From Lumbricus terrestris (taxonomy: Eukaryota; Annelida; Clitellata; Crassiclitellata; Lumbricidae): a DNA stretch of 64,000 bases. Below are positions 1-11,404 of the stretch, piece by piece (the stretch's first letter is position 1; every line of letters starts with the position of its first letter). The stretch covers positions 26,907,797 through 26,971,796 of the forward strand of contig OX457053.1 of assembly GCA_949752735.1 (NCBI GenBank), written 5' to 3'. Made by a program: the position numbers and the translations under genes. The notes below the pieces were generated by a model, which was not told where the DNA came from, did no database searches, and saw nothing but the letters and a program-made list of their open reading frames with translations.

Positions 1-63
1 ACTCAAATGAATAATTCTATGAAGCGAACTGACTAGGCAGCAGAATTTAGTGAGTGTAGCAAT

Positions 64-262
64 GGGACGCGGTGGTGTAGGGGAACGTTAGGTGCTTTGA
101 AGCCGGAATGTTGCCGGTTCGAATCCACCTCAAGCCGCCACGTACGGACTCTGAGCAAGTCTTTCACTAGCAATTGCTCATGCGCTTCGGCGTGAAACTC
201 CGATCCAGTGTCTGCGCTGTAGTCAGGAGCGCCTCTGAGTAGTAGAAATCTTGAAGGGGCGC
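64..262 (+). mobile_element. tRNA-derived SINE, near full length
   Basis: The head GGGACGCGGTGGTGTAGGGG followed about 40 bp later by GGTTCGAATCC matches pol III A-box and B-box promoters of a tRNA-derived SINE. A conserved body follows (GAGCAAGTCTTTCACT, GAAACTCCGATCCAGTGTC), then the tail GGAGCGCCTCTGAGTAG...CTTGAAGGGGCGC. The same arrangement recurs at least ten times in the window on both strands, which defines the family. Confidence 0.85.
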
Positions 263-299
263 ATACATACATAAGAGGAGCAACAGACAACTCAAAAAG

Positions 300-440
300 C
301 TCAGCATGTAAATTGATGACAGACAGAAAGACAGTCAGACAAACAGACAAACAGACATACAGACAGTCAGACAAACAGTCGGGCAAACAGACAAACATAC
401 AGACAGACAGTCAGACAAACAGACAGACGGACGAACAGAC
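300..440. repeat. ACAG/AGAC microsatellite
   Basis: Imperfect tetranucleotide repeat of ACAG/CAGA units. Open frames across it are low-complexity Cys/Leu/Val strings and are not genes. Confidence 0.9.
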
Positions 441-686
441 ATATATATAGTAGGCATGTGATAAAACTGTAAACTGCAGTGGAGTAAGTAGAGATATCAG
501 TATAAATCAAAGCATCAATACTCTCTGCATGCTCGTTGGTCCACATATCCACGCATACCTTGTAAATGAATTTACCATAATTGCCAGCCAATTGTTTAAA
601 TATTCATGCACACGATAGTACTTGGTTAAAGCAAAATTGCAGAGTAATGCGTTCTAGGAAGCAGTGTAGTCACTTCTAGGAAGTAC
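441..686. other. Unremarkable single-copy-looking sequence
   Basis: AT-rich stretch between two microsatellites. No convincing exon, RNA gene or terminal inverted repeat was seen. Confidence 0.5.
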
Positions 687-717
<31 letters not shown>

Positions 718-723
718 TGTATG

Positions 724-754
<31 letters not shown>

Positions 755-770
755 TACTATGTATGTATGT
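687..770. repeat. ATGT microsatellite
   Basis: About 18 ATGT units, with one interruption near 755. It directly abuts the mobile element starting at 775. Confidence 0.95.
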
Positions 771-774
771 CATG

Positions 775-1639
775 CAAGGCCGCAGCCGGGATTTTATTGG
801 GGGAGGGGTGTTTACTCAATCGTGAGCAAGCCCACAAGCAACGGAATGAACTGACTAATGGGTTTGGAGTTGTAGCGTCGTGAGCTCTCATAGCTGGTTC
901 TGGATGGCCAATACATCATACACTGTAGTTCTCACATCAAGTGCTAGTAAAATGCATTATTTAATTTTTCCATGATTTCATTTGTGGGGATGTTCAAACC
1001 GGATTAAGAAATGTGAGGGCTCTCTTCAAAAAATATTTTGGGGATTTTCGGCCGACAAATCTTATGACTTTTTATTTAGTCGTTTGGTCGAAATTTCTTT
1101 AGAATATAATACCGATTTTTCCCAGCCAAAATAGCCGATGACCCTTTTATTTAGTCGTTTGTTCAACATCTCCTTAGAATATAATACCGATTTTTCCCTG
1201 CCAAAATAGCTGATGACCTTTTATTTAGTCGTTTGTTCAAAATTTCTTTAGAATGTAATACCGATTTTTCCCTGCCAAAATAGCTGATGACCTTTTATTT
1301 AGTCGTTTGTTCAAAATTTCTTTAGAATATAATACCGATTTTTCCCTGCCAAAATAGCCGATGACCCTTTTATTTAGTCGTTTGTTCAACATCTCCTTAG
1401 AATATAATACCAATTTTTCCCGGCCAAAATAACTGATGACCTTTTATTTAGTCGTTTGTTCAAAATTTCTTTAGAATACAATACCGATTTTTCCCAGCCA
1501 AAATAGCTGATGACTTTTTTCCCTCAAAATGTTTTCTCTCGTATGTGTGGGTGTCTCCTAAAGTGTGGCCGAACATGGTGAGCATGCCATAATCCAGCCC
1601 TGGTTCAAACACCCCAAACACCCACTAGCTACAGCCTTG
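775..1639. mobile_element. Non-autonomous DNA element (CAAGGCC family), split by a second element
   Basis: The ends CAAGGCCGCAGCC and CTAGCTACAGCCTTG are inverted repeats. A related uninterrupted copy lies at 11405-11662 and a fragment near 13560-13660. Here the element is interrupted at 1000-1602 by another element with an exact 8-bp duplication, so this one is older. Its own target duplication is not clear. No coding capacity. Confidence 0.7.
1000..1602. mobile_element. hAT-like MITE (CAGGGCCGGATTAAG family) with internal tandem repeats
   Basis: Flanked on both sides by the exact 8-bp duplication GTTCAAAC (992-999 and 1603-1610), typical of the hAT superfamily. The right end reads CATAATCCAGCCCTG. 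The left end has lost the first bases and begins CGGATTAAG. A fuller relative is at 4269-4506. The interior (about 1056-1515) is roughly six copies of a 74-bp unit containing ATTTAGTCGTTTGTTCAA and AATAATACCGATTTTTCCC. Confidence 0.8.
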
Positions 1640-1756
1640 AGTTTATGTCCATCTCTTATTATGGTTTCTGGGTAAGCTACTATGCCTGCACATCTCGCTG
1701 TTCACATGCTTGACTGGCTGACTTTGTTTGTCTGTGTGTTTGTATGTGCACTTGTC

Positions 1757-1955
1757 ATAGCGCCCCTTCAAGCTCGCTACTCAGAGGCGCTCCCGACTAC
1801 AGAGCGGACACTGCATCGGAGTTTCACGCCGAAGCGCTGAGCAATTGCGGGTGAAGGACTTGCCCAAAGGTCGCTACGCGGCGGCTTGAGGTGGAACCTA
1901 CAACCCTTCGGCTGCAAGGCGACGAACATATCCACTACACCACAGCACCCCACAA
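1757..1955 (-). mobile_element. tRNA-derived SINE
   Basis: Minus-strand copy, running from the tail (TAGCGCCCCTTCAAG) to the tRNA-like head (CTACACCACAGCACCCCAC). Full-length apart from point changes. Confidence 0.85.
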
Positions 1956-2159
1956 TGTACAAGTATATGTGCATAGGCGTCTTTCACTGATAACATGTAA
2001 TAGGGTTTCTGTCCATTTGACTCTGTAGGTTTTGCTCTATCCATCTACTATTTTATTCTTGTCCGTGCATACACATGCCTGTTAATCACCTCTTCGCCGC
2101 CCATCCATCTCTTGTCGTTCGTTTCTACTCATTTCCTGGACTTCACTACATGCCTGGGC

Positions 2160-2330
2160 CTTTGTGTCTGTCTGTCTGTGTGTGTCTGTGTATCAGTATG
2201 TCTGACTTGATAGCAAAGATAGAGAGCTCTCTGTCTGTGTCTGCCTGTCAGTCAGTCAGTCTGTTTGTCTGTCTGTGTGTCTGTCTGTGTGTTTGTCTGT
2301 CTGTCCTTGATATCAAGCGAACAAAAAGAC
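2160..2330. repeat. TGTC/TCTG microsatellite
   Basis: Interrupted TGTC repeats. No gene. Confidence 0.85.
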
Positions 2331-2494
2331 CTCTGCTCCGTTTTTTGTGTGTTCAATCACATAAAAGCTTAGCAGTCAGTCGCCACTGTCTCTTGTGAAT
2401 AAACAAAGTGTAACGTACAGCTCCATAATAAAAAGAGGAATGTAACATTCAATGGTGCTGCAAACAGCACGAACAAAAAGCTTCAGCTGCTGAC

Positions 2495-2950
2495 AGACAG
2501 AGAGAGAGAGAGAGAGAGAGACAGACATTGAGACAGTGTTTGTGACAGCAAGATAGAGAGCTCTTGCACTGAAAGACAGCATATGCCTGAGAGAGAGACA
2601 GACAGACAGACAGAAAGAAAGAAAAAGTTAGAGAGAGAGAGAGAGAGTATGAGAGAGAAAGAGAAAAGAGAAAGCAGAGAAAATGAGAGAGATATTGAAA
2701 GTGAGAGAGTAAGAGTGAGACAGAGTGTGTGTGCGCGTGTGCGTATGCATGTGTGCGCGCGCATGTGTGTATGCGCTTGTGCGCGCGCGCGTGCGCGTGT
2801 GTGGGCATGCATGCGTATGTGCGTGCAAAAGACAGAGTTAGTGAGAAAGAGTGAGAGACTCAGCAAGAGAATAGCATAAGAGAGAGATACGGAATGAGAG
2901 AGAGAGAGTATGGCGTGAGAGAGAGAGAAAGATACCTGAGCCAAACCTAC
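2495..2950. repeat. Compound GA / GACA / TG microsatellite
   Basis: GA runs at about 2500-2720 and 2840-2935 flank a TG/GCGCGC segment at about 2725-2830. Open frames on both strands are low-complexity by-products. Confidence 0.9.
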
Positions 2951-3350
2951 AAAGAATGGCTTGTAAAGCAACCTCACAGATGGCAGACAGAATGCTGACT
3001 GATGATCTCAATCTTTTTAACACTTGTACCTTTCTATTTTTCTCCAAAACCTTTCTTATCTGCGATTATGACGCGTTTGCTCCATCCTCCAGCTCATATA
3101 TCATTCGGAGAATTCTGCCTCTTACGCTGCTTTTTTGTGCTGCTATGTTTTTTGTTCCAGGTTTCCTCAAGTACTTTACGTCCACTCTGTTTAGCTTCTC
3201 CTGATGGTGATAATAATAAAACTAGTACCGCACTAACAATAATAACAATGATAATAATTGTTTGCTCATTCACTCGTTCTGCTGAAGTTCCTGAGGGATC
3301 ACACATAATTATCTCGAACAATAATCTTTTTCTAACAATAACAATAATTG

Positions 3351-3636
3351 TGGGGCGCGGTGGTGTAGTGGTGGCGTCGTTGCCTTGAAGCCGGAATAAT
3401 AATAATAATAATAATAATGACGATTTCTATGGTGCCGTAACACAGCCATGCCGTTACAAGGGCACCTCACATACTAAACTAAGGAAGGTTCGAGGTTCGA
3501 ATCCACCTCGCCGCGTAAGGACCCTGGGCAAGTCCTTCACTCACAATTGCTCAGCGCTTCGGGGTGAAACTCCGATGCAGTGTCCGCTCTGCATTCGGGA
3601 GCGCCTCAGTAGAAAGAGCTTGAAGGGGCGCTATAA
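3351..3636 (+). mobile_element. tRNA-derived SINE interrupted by a short repeat insertion
   Basis: The SINE head (TGGGGCGCGGTGGTGTAGTGG) is separated from its B-box and body by about 90 bp at about 3396-3485. The insert carries AAT triplets and GCCGTAACACAGCCATGC, a motif also found near 7405. The rest of the SINE continues to CTTGAAGGGGCGCTATA. Confidence 0.75.
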
Positions 3637-3644
3637 CAAGTGCA

Positions 3645-3823
3645 CATACAAAATAACAATAATAATAAAAAATTATAAATAAATAATAATAATATTATTA
3701 TTATAATTATTATTATTATTATCATCATTATTATTAACACCACCATGTGCCGGAGCACGACAAGGCTGTAGAACTCTGTTTTAGAATAGCAAATACAATG
3801 ACGATGAGACTTGAAATGCGATG

Positions 3824-3857
<34 letters not shown>

Positions 3858-3885
3858 TAATGATAATAATAAATAATAGTGATAA
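3645..3885. repeat. AAT microsatellites
   Basis: Several AAT/ATT runs separated by short unique sequence; another lies at 4138-4185. Confidence 0.9.
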
Positions 3886-4268
3886 TTTATAAATCCTGAG
3901 GGATCATTGATACCTCGGGTAAAAATTTTATGGTAATAATAATAAAAACGACTCTCCATAATTTGTCGAGTGTTTCAACTTGTGACCTTTCGAGGTACTT
4001 TAGCTGACCCAGAACTAAGGGATACTTAATAAGAGGCACATTATCATCATCATTTAGAATAGCTACTGCTCCCCTTGTCAATTTTTGCTTCTTGTTACTG
4101 ATGTTGATTGTTGAACATAATACAAGGAGATAGTAATTTAAATAATAATAATAATGATAATAATATTATTATTATTATTATTATCACTTCAATGTCACCA
4201 TGTGCTTCATGCCGTCTACAAGGCAACAAACAGTGGTTAAGCACAAGCAAACCATAATCACACCAAGT

Positions 4269-4506
4269 CAGGCCCGGATTAAGAAATGTGAGAGCCCTGT
4301 TCGGAAAATTTTTTGAGGATCTTACGGCCGAAAAATCTGATGACCTTTTTTCAGTCGTTTGGTTAAAATTTCTTTAGAATATAATACCGAATTTTCCCTT
4401 TGATGACTTTTTCCTCCAAAATTTTTGTTTCTCGCATGTGTGGACCCCTAAAGTGTGGGAGCCTTTGTTCGGCCGAACATATTGAACGTGCCTTAATCCG
4501 GCCCTG
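4269..4506. mobile_element. hAT-like MITE, CAGGGCCGGATTAAG family
   Basis: The ends CAGGCCCGGATTAAG and CTTAATCCGGCCCTG form a 15-bp inverted repeat with one mismatch. The flanking 8-mers no longer match, so this copy is probably old. The interior shares GGCCGAACAT and the ATTTAGTCGT-like unit with the copy at 1000-1602. Confidence 0.75.
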
Positions 4507-4625
4507 GATAAATTTGGATCTGATTCAAGTGTTACATGTAATTATATCATCAGTGGCAATGCCATTGAGACATAGAGAGGCAAGCTATGATAGATAAGCT
4601 GCAGCTTGAAAAGGCAAGTCTGAAA

Positions 4626-5036
4626 CAGTGGCAGCGCCAGGATTTCAGTTTTGGGCGGACCAGGGCTGTTTTTAATGGAATTTTAGAACTGCACAACTTC
4701 TTCTTTCCCTTCCCTTCCTCCATGGTAAATTACTTCCAATCGGGGGAACAATGACCTTGCTTGCTAGTTTTCATTGTACATAAGTGCTTCTACAACTGCA
4801 CAAATACATTTAGAACTGCACATTTTGTGTAGAACTGCACGTTAAAAAAAGCCCTGGGGGAAAAAAGCCTCATGGGGGAAATTTCCCATTTTCATCCGCC
4901 AAAATTTCTGACGACCTTTTTTAAAAAGTCTTCCGTGGATATATCTCGGTTTTACATTCCAGAAAAACCGGATGGCCTTTTTATGGGGGGCCTTAGCCTT
5001 TTATAGGGGGCCCCAAGCCCCCTAGCGCCGCCAGTG
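4626..5036. mobile_element. hAT-like MITE (CAGTGGCGGCGCCA family), host of a nested MITE
   Basis: The exact 8-bp duplication GTCTGAAA (4618-4625 and 5037-5044) brackets the ends CAGTGGCAGCGCCAGG and CCTAGCGCCGCCAGTG. Shared interior motifs are CATCCGCCAAAATTTCTGACG and poly-G/C runs, as in the copy at 41730-41953. It contains another MITE at 4661-4856. Confidence 0.85.
4661..4856. mobile_element. hAT-like MITE (CAGGGCTKTTTTTAA family), nested
   Basis: The terminal inverted repeats are CAGGGCTGTTTTTAA and TTAAAAAAAGCCCTG. The interior carries AGAACTGCACATTTTGTG and TACAACTGCAC, as in the copies at 5452-5654 and 32322-32527. It lies inside the element at 4626-5036, so it inserted later. Confidence 0.85.
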
Positions 5037-5044
5037 GTCTGAAA

Positions 5045-5443
5045 GTGAAATAATTAACTGCTAATGGTTCAGTTCTGTCCCTGCGCACTGCCGTCGCTAA
5101 AAATCTAGTCTGGCACTTGACAGTTCCATGCCAACCTCGGTATTTCTTCTTTGCCAATCAAGTGGCCGTGCAAATCGTCGCCTCAGTGTTCGTGTTTATT
5201 TTCCTCTCACGTGGTGACATTCATCAACAGGCAAGGCTCTCGAAACCTCCTCCACTGAGTCTGCTCTTTAGCGAACAACGCACACCTCTGAAATTGCTGC
5301 ATGCACGCCATCGCACGTGCTGGTCTATCAACACCTCTATCAAGAGATAGAGCGTCTCTTTCATATACACACGGGGAAATGACCTTCCACTTTTGCTCGA
5401 CTTTCCTATGCATGACCTTGCCAGTATATTTATAATTATTATA
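5045..5443. other. Unique-looking sequence, no gene assigned
   Basis: A short open frame exists on each strand (5117-5350 plus, 5207-5413 minus). Neither shows a recognisable domain nor convincing splice sites. No repeat structure was seen. Confidence 0.4.
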
Positions 5444-5451
5444 ATTACATA

Positions 5452-5654
5452 CAGGGCTTTTTTAACGTGCAGTTGTACGCAAAATGTGCAGTTCTAAATG
5501 GATTTGTGCAGTTGTAGAAACACGTAGCACTTCTGTGCAGTTAAAATGTAGTTGAAAAAGGCCATTTTCCCCCGATTGGGACTAATTTACCATGGAGGAT
5601 GGGAAAGGAAAGAAGGGTTTGTGCAATTCTAAACATTCCTTAAAAACAGCCCTG
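5452..5654. mobile_element. hAT-like MITE, CAGGGCTKTTTTTAA family
   Basis: The ends CAGGGCTTTTTTAACGTGC and CTTAAAAACAGCCCTG are inverted repeats. The flanking 8-mers ATTACATA and ATTATACA match at six of eight positions. Opposite orientation to the copies at 4661 and 32322. It contains TAAATGGATTTGTGCAGTTG, the apparent progenitor of the 22-bp repeat at 9157-11046. Confidence 0.85.
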
Positions 5655-5785
5655 ATTATACAGTATCTTTGCCACTTCGACTATAATTATCGAGCATATG
5701 ATTAGCATGACAAAAGACCAGCAGCAGATAAAGAAAGTGCCTTCAAAACTACATTATGCAGTATAAGTATTTTGTCCGTCTATTC

Positions 5786-6093
5786 CAGCGGTTCCCAACC
5801 CGTGGCCGCGGGCCAAAAGTGGCCCGCCATGCCTAAGAAAATGGCCCTCATCTCTCAAAGAATTATCAAAAATATATGAAAAACATTGACAATTTGGACA
5901 GGATAGAACACACAATTGTTTTCTATTACAAATTATTTAATTCTGATGTCTATAAATGACAATTATCAAGCATTCTATTTTTATTCAATTATAACAATTT
6001 GATATGCTTTTAGTTAATTAACTAAGAAATAGTGGCCCTCGTCCTCCAACTTAGAAAAGTGGCCCTCAAGTCAAAAAAGGTTGGGAACCACTG
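5786..6093. mobile_element. hAT-like MITE, CAGTGGTTCCCAACC family
   Basis: The terminal repeats CAGCGGTTCCCAACC and GGTTGGGAACCACTG are flanked by GTCTATTC and GTCTAATC (seven of eight identical). Two further copies are at 46827-47145 and 57540-57867. The subterminal GGGCCAAAAGTGGCCCGCC is shared. Confidence 0.9.
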
Positions 6094-6269
6094 GTCTAAT
6101 CAATAATATTATCAGATTTCAGATTACCTCCGCAAATGTTTAGACAGAGACTGTCAGCCAAAAATAAGGACTTCCTAAAATGTATTGTATTGTTTATTGT
6201 ATTGCATATGACCATTTATAAAGTTTTTCTCTCCACAAAAGCCTATCAGAAAAGCTCCCAGTGTGGTCG

Positions 6270-6532
<263 letters not shown>

Positions 6533-6539
6533 CAGGATT

Positions 6540-8100
6540 TGGATTGACAGAAAGATGAGGAAAGACTACCAGAGAGAAAGCTGTGGACCAACCATAAAAT
6601 GTGTCCTATAAATAAAGTCCATACACATACCCAGGTACTTCCTTGGCTGTGAAAACTCATTGGCCATTTACTGTTCTGGCTAGGTTCATGCAAATACACA
6701 ATAGAATGGTTACAAAATGAAGCACTAGTTTGTTCTAGAATATACAAATAGCACCCATCTATATAGATAGTAGTGGCTAATCTCTAGTAGTTCAGAATAT
6801 TGTATAATCGAAGATCCACTTGCATATCATAATTGACGTGAATTTTTGAAGTACTCTTTACCAGACTATCACTGTTGTTAATTATGCTTGCTGTGGGTGT
6901 TTATGGTGATGAGGTGCAGTTCTGCTGTTATTATTTCATTGCTGTTTCTAATAATAATATTATTATAGACATTATTATCATTATTTTTATTGTCATTTTA
7001 TTATTACTATTATTATTATTACTATTATTATTATTTTATTACTGTTACTATATTATTAGTGGCATCAATAGTTTAGTGTAGTAGTATAAGTATTAGTATT
7101 TCATTATTCGTACTATAATGAATTATTAGGTTTATCGCTGTTGCATTATTAATTAAGTCCCAGTTAAGTTATACGTAATTACGTATCCTATGAAAACATT
7201 CATGATTATTAATTGGGAAGAGGTGTCAGAATAGTATAAGCTATTAGCTTTTGCTGGCACCTAATTGCATTGTTCTGTACTAAATCACTCATGATTATGT
7301 AACCTGAGTTGAACGTGCAATAAAGCATCTATCTAATCTAATTGTTGGCACGATCGAACACAGTTGTACGTGTATATATTAATAATTACGACAATTTATA
7401 TGGCGCCATAACACAGCCATGCTGCTACAAGAGCGCCTATGTTAAATGTACGTTAAGAGGTCTGCGAGACAGATATGCTTTGGTCAGGAGTACCGCTGAT
7501 TATGAATTATGAATGGAAGGGTGCTATATAAATTTAAATTGACTGATGAATAGATTTAAAGTGCCTCTGGGACTGGGAGGTCTGGAACTTAGGCTCTCTA
7601 GAGATCTTCTTATAAAATTTATACACACTTACAAGAGGCTGTGCGTAAAAATATGTCTTTACAATACATTTACAATACATACATATATAAATATAGACAA
7701 GCATTTGCTCTACAACAAAAGGTGCAGATGTTTATATACAGTCTAAGAAATTATATTCATTTAATCAAAAAGCAGGTTGAACTCCGCGGGACATGAATAA
7801 TAACATAACATTATAACAAAATAATATAATAATAATAATATTATTATAATAATATAATAATTAATATAATAACATGCTTTTACATCTCAATTGTAATTTT
7901 CATGTTGAGATCTCTTCAGCATCCGTACAAATTGTCTACATGCCTGACCCAAAGCCATAACATTTTTGGCGCATGTCTCTGCAGCACCATAAAAATATAA
8001 TAAATTAGAATTGAATAATCTTTCTAGTGCGCCAGTGTATACGATAATAAAGGCAAGTTACATCAGCCAATGAAAAAGCTCAATTAAACAACCTACGAAA
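6540..8100. other. AT-rich sequence with AAT repeats, no gene seen
   Basis: Contains ATT-rich stretches at about 6950-7070 and 7800-7875, and a copy near 7385-7440 of the GCCATAACACAGCCATGC motif that also interrupts the SINE at 3351. No exon was recognised. Confidence 0.5.
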
Positions 8101-8189
8101 TGAGAAAGGTTTTCAGAGCATCGCTCGACACAGAAAGACAACTTGAAAGAGACAGGTCATCAATAATTCAGCCATGCAAAAAGCAAGAG

Positions 8190-8810
8190 AGAGAGAGAGA
8201 GTCAGACAGACACAGAGAAACAGAGAGACAGACAGACAGAGAGACAGACAGAGAAAAAGATAGTCAGACAGACACAGAGAAACAGAGAGACAGACAGACA
8301 GAGAGACAGACAGAGAAAAAGATAGTCAGACAGACACAGAGAAACAGAGAGACAGACAGACAGAGAGACAGACAGAGAAAAAGATAGTCAGACAGACACA
8401 GAGAAACAGAGAGACAGACATAGGCGCAACCACCCTATGGGACCCACGGGACGCATCTCCCCCAACTTTCGAGTGGTCCCATTGACTTTATCATTATGGT
8501 CCCCCCCAACTTTTAGGACGTGATTCATTTGGTCCCCCCCCGACTTTTAGGATGTGATTGCACCTATGGAGACAGACACAGAGAAACAAAGAGACAGATA
8601 CAGACAGACAAACAGAGAGACAGACACAGACAGACAGAGAAACAGAGAGGCAGACAGACACAGACAGAGAAACTGAGACAGACAGACAAACAGAGAGACA
8701 GACACAGACAGACAGAGAAACAGAGGGACAGACAGATACAGACAGACAGAGAAACAGAGAGACAGACAGAGACGAGGAAGAGACAGGCAGACGGACAGAC
8801 AGACCTTCAA
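8190..8810. repeat. CAGA/GAGACAGA microsatellite with 62-bp higher-order repeat
   Basis: Between about 8205 and 8418 a 62-bp unit containing AGAAAAAGATAGTCAGACAG repeats about 3.5 times. The array resumes at 8569-8810. A MITE at 8419-8568 interrupts it. Confidence 0.9.
8419..8568. mobile_element. Small MITE (CATAGGYGCAAYCAC family) inserted in the microsatellite
   Basis: The 150-bp element has ends CATAGGCGCAACCAC and GTGATTGCACCTATG. It is flanked by GAGACAGA on both sides (8411-8418, 8569-8576), although in this repeat context that match could be fortuitous. The interior has GGTCCCCCCCAACTTTTAGGA twice. The same right end occurs at about 37100-37144. Confidence 0.75.
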
Positions 8811-8814
8811 AACT

Positions 8815-9120
8815 ACATTATGCAGTATAAGACAGACAGCATTTGAAAGGTGAAGAAATACAGTGACAGGAATTTGTCAGCTCTCTTCAAAGTCATGCTT
8901 TTAACACGGAAAGACAGATTTGTCAACGAAAGCAGAAGCCGAAACGAAAAAAGACAGTGCAGCTTTTATCCCATCCCATCAGATGTGACATGTTATTATA
9001 TTGCAGGTATTACGTAATGCATAAGGAATTCATCGCCCGACACTTCAAGGAGGTGAAACCTTTTAGTCCAAAATAACAATTATTAATGGTGAAGGAGGCT
9101 CTTTAAAATCTCACGGGTCA
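8815..9120. other. Short unique stretch
   Basis: No exon or repeat structure recognised. Confidence 0.4.
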
Positions 9121-9123
9121 AAT

Positions 9124-11174
9124 CAGGTTTTTTTTTGACATGCAGTCCAACACAACATGTGCAGGCCTGAATGGATTTATGTGCAGGCCTGAATGGATTT
9201 ATGTGCACTGATGTGCAGGCCTGAATGGATTTATGTGCATGCATGAATGGATTTATGTACAGGCATGAATGGATTTATGTGCAGGCCTGAATGGATTTAT
9301 ATGCAAGCCTGAATGGATTTATGTGGAGGCCTGAATGGATTTATGTGCAGGCATGAATGGATTTATGTGCAGGCCTGAATGGATTTATGTGCACTGATGT
9401 GCAGGCCTGAATGGATTTATGTGCATGCATGAATGGATTTATGTGCAGGCATGAATGGATTTATGTGCAGGCCTGAATGGATTTATATGCAAGCCTGAAT
9501 GGATTTATGTGGAGGCCTGAATGGATTTATGTGCAGGCATGAATGGATTTATATGCAAGCCTGAATGGATTTATATGCACGCCTGAATGGATTTATATGC
9601 AGGCTGAATGGATTTATGTGCAGGACTGAATGGATTTATGTGCATGCCTGAATGGATTTATGTGCAAACCTGAATGGATTTATGTGCAGGCATGAATGGA
9701 TTTATGTGCAGGCCTGAATGGATTTATGTACAGGCCCCAATGGATTGATGTGCAGGCTGAATGGATTTATATGCAAGCCTGAATGGATTTATATGCATGA
9801 CTGAATGCAGTGAATGGATTTATGTGCAGGCTGAATGGATTTATGTGCGTGCCTGAATGGATTTATGTGCAGGACTGAATGGATTTATGTGCATGACTGA
9901 ATGGATTTATGTGCAGGCCTGAATGGATTTATGCGCAGGCATGAATGGATTTATGTGCATGCATGAATGGATTTATGTGCAGGCTGAATGGATTTATGTG
10001 CAGGCATGAATGGATTTATGTGCGTGCCTGAATGGATTTATGTGGAGGCATGAATGGATTTATGTGCATGCATGAATAGATTTATGTGGAGGCCTGAATG
10101 GATTTATGTGCAGGCATGAATGGATTTATGTGCAGGCCTGAATGGATTTATGTACAGGCCCCAATGGATTGATGTGCAGGCTGAATGGATTTATATGCAA
10201 GCCTGAATGGATTTATATGCAGGCTGAATGGATTTATGTGCGTGCCTGAATGGATTTATGTGCATGCATGAATGGATTTATGTGGAGGCCTGAATGGATT
10301 TATGTGCAGGCATGAATGGATTTATGTGCGTGCCTGAATGGATTTATGTGGAGGCATGAATGGATTTATGTGCATGCATGAATAGATTTATGTGGAGGCC
10401 TGAATGGATTTATGTGCAGGCATGAATGGATTTATGTGCAAGCCTGAATGGATTTATGTGCAGGCCTGAATGGATTTATGTACAGACCTGAATGGATTTA
10501 TGTGCAGGCTGAATGGATTTATGTGCAGGCCTGAATGGATTTATTTGCATGCCTGAATGGATTTATGTGCAGGCTGAATGGATTTATGTGCGTGCCTGAA
10601 TGGATTTATGTGCAGGACTGAATGGATTTATGTGCATGACTGAATGGATTTATGTGCATGACTGAATGGATTTATGTGCATGACTGAATGGATTTATGTG
10701 CATGACTGAATGCAGTGAATGGATTTATGTGCAGGCTGAATGGATTTATGTGCGTGCCTGAATGGATTTATGTGCAGGACTGAATGGATTTATGTGCATG
10801 ACTGAATGGATTTATGTGCAGGCCTGAATGGATTTATGTGCATGCCTGAATGGATTTATGTGCATGACTGAATGGATTTATGTGCAGGCCTGAATGGATT
10901 TATGTGCGTGCCTGAATGGATTTATGTGCAGGCCTGAATGGATTTATGTGCGTGCCTGAATGGATTTATGTGCAGGCCTGAATGGATTTATTTGCAGGCC
11001 TGAATGGATTTATTTGCAGGCCTGAATGGATTTATGTGCAGTTGTAGAAGCATTTATGTGCATCTGGAAAAAGTAAAAGAAAGGTCACTTTCATCGGGTA
11101 ATTAACCATGGAGAATGGGAAGAGAGAGAAGGATGGGGGTTGTGCAGTTCCTTAAATTCCTTTTAAAAGGCCAG
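9124..11174. mobile_element. CAGGGCTKTTTTTAA-family MITE inflated by internal minisatellite
   Basis: The left edge (CAGGTTTTTTTTGACATGCAG) and right flank (CAGTTGTAGAAGCATTTATG, then ATTAACCATGGAGAATGGGA and CTTTTAAAAGGCCAG) align with the ends and subterminal parts of the 200-bp MITE at 5452-5654. The middle of that MITE is replaced by the 22-bp array at 9157-11046. No exact target duplication remains. Confidence 0.7.
9157..11046. repeat. 22-bp minisatellite, about 85 copies
   Basis: The unit contains GAATGGATTTATGTGCAGGC plus CT. Variants differ mostly in the GTGCAGGCCT portion (GCATGCAT, GTGGAGGC, GCGTGCC). Blocks of variant units recur in the same order (for example around 9180-9240 and 9366-9430), showing higher-order duplication. 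Confidence 0.95.
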
Positions 11175-11404
11175 CACAAACAGAAGTTCAGGCGAGGGTG
11201 ATTAATGGGTATGCAGACTTTGAAATAGATGAGGTCTTGTAAGGCTCCCTTACGGCGCCTTATAAATTGTTGTAATTAAATTGTCGTAATTATTATTATT
11301 ATTATAATTACTATTATTATTGTTATTAGGTCTGAATGAGTATCTAGTGAGGCTCAAAAAGGCATCTAATTTTCAATGACTATGGATTTAGCAACTTGCA
11401 AACG

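Noticed and set aside
9157..11046. CRISPR-like or regulatory array
   Set aside because: Units are directly tandem with no spacers and derive from a MITE; the genome is animal.
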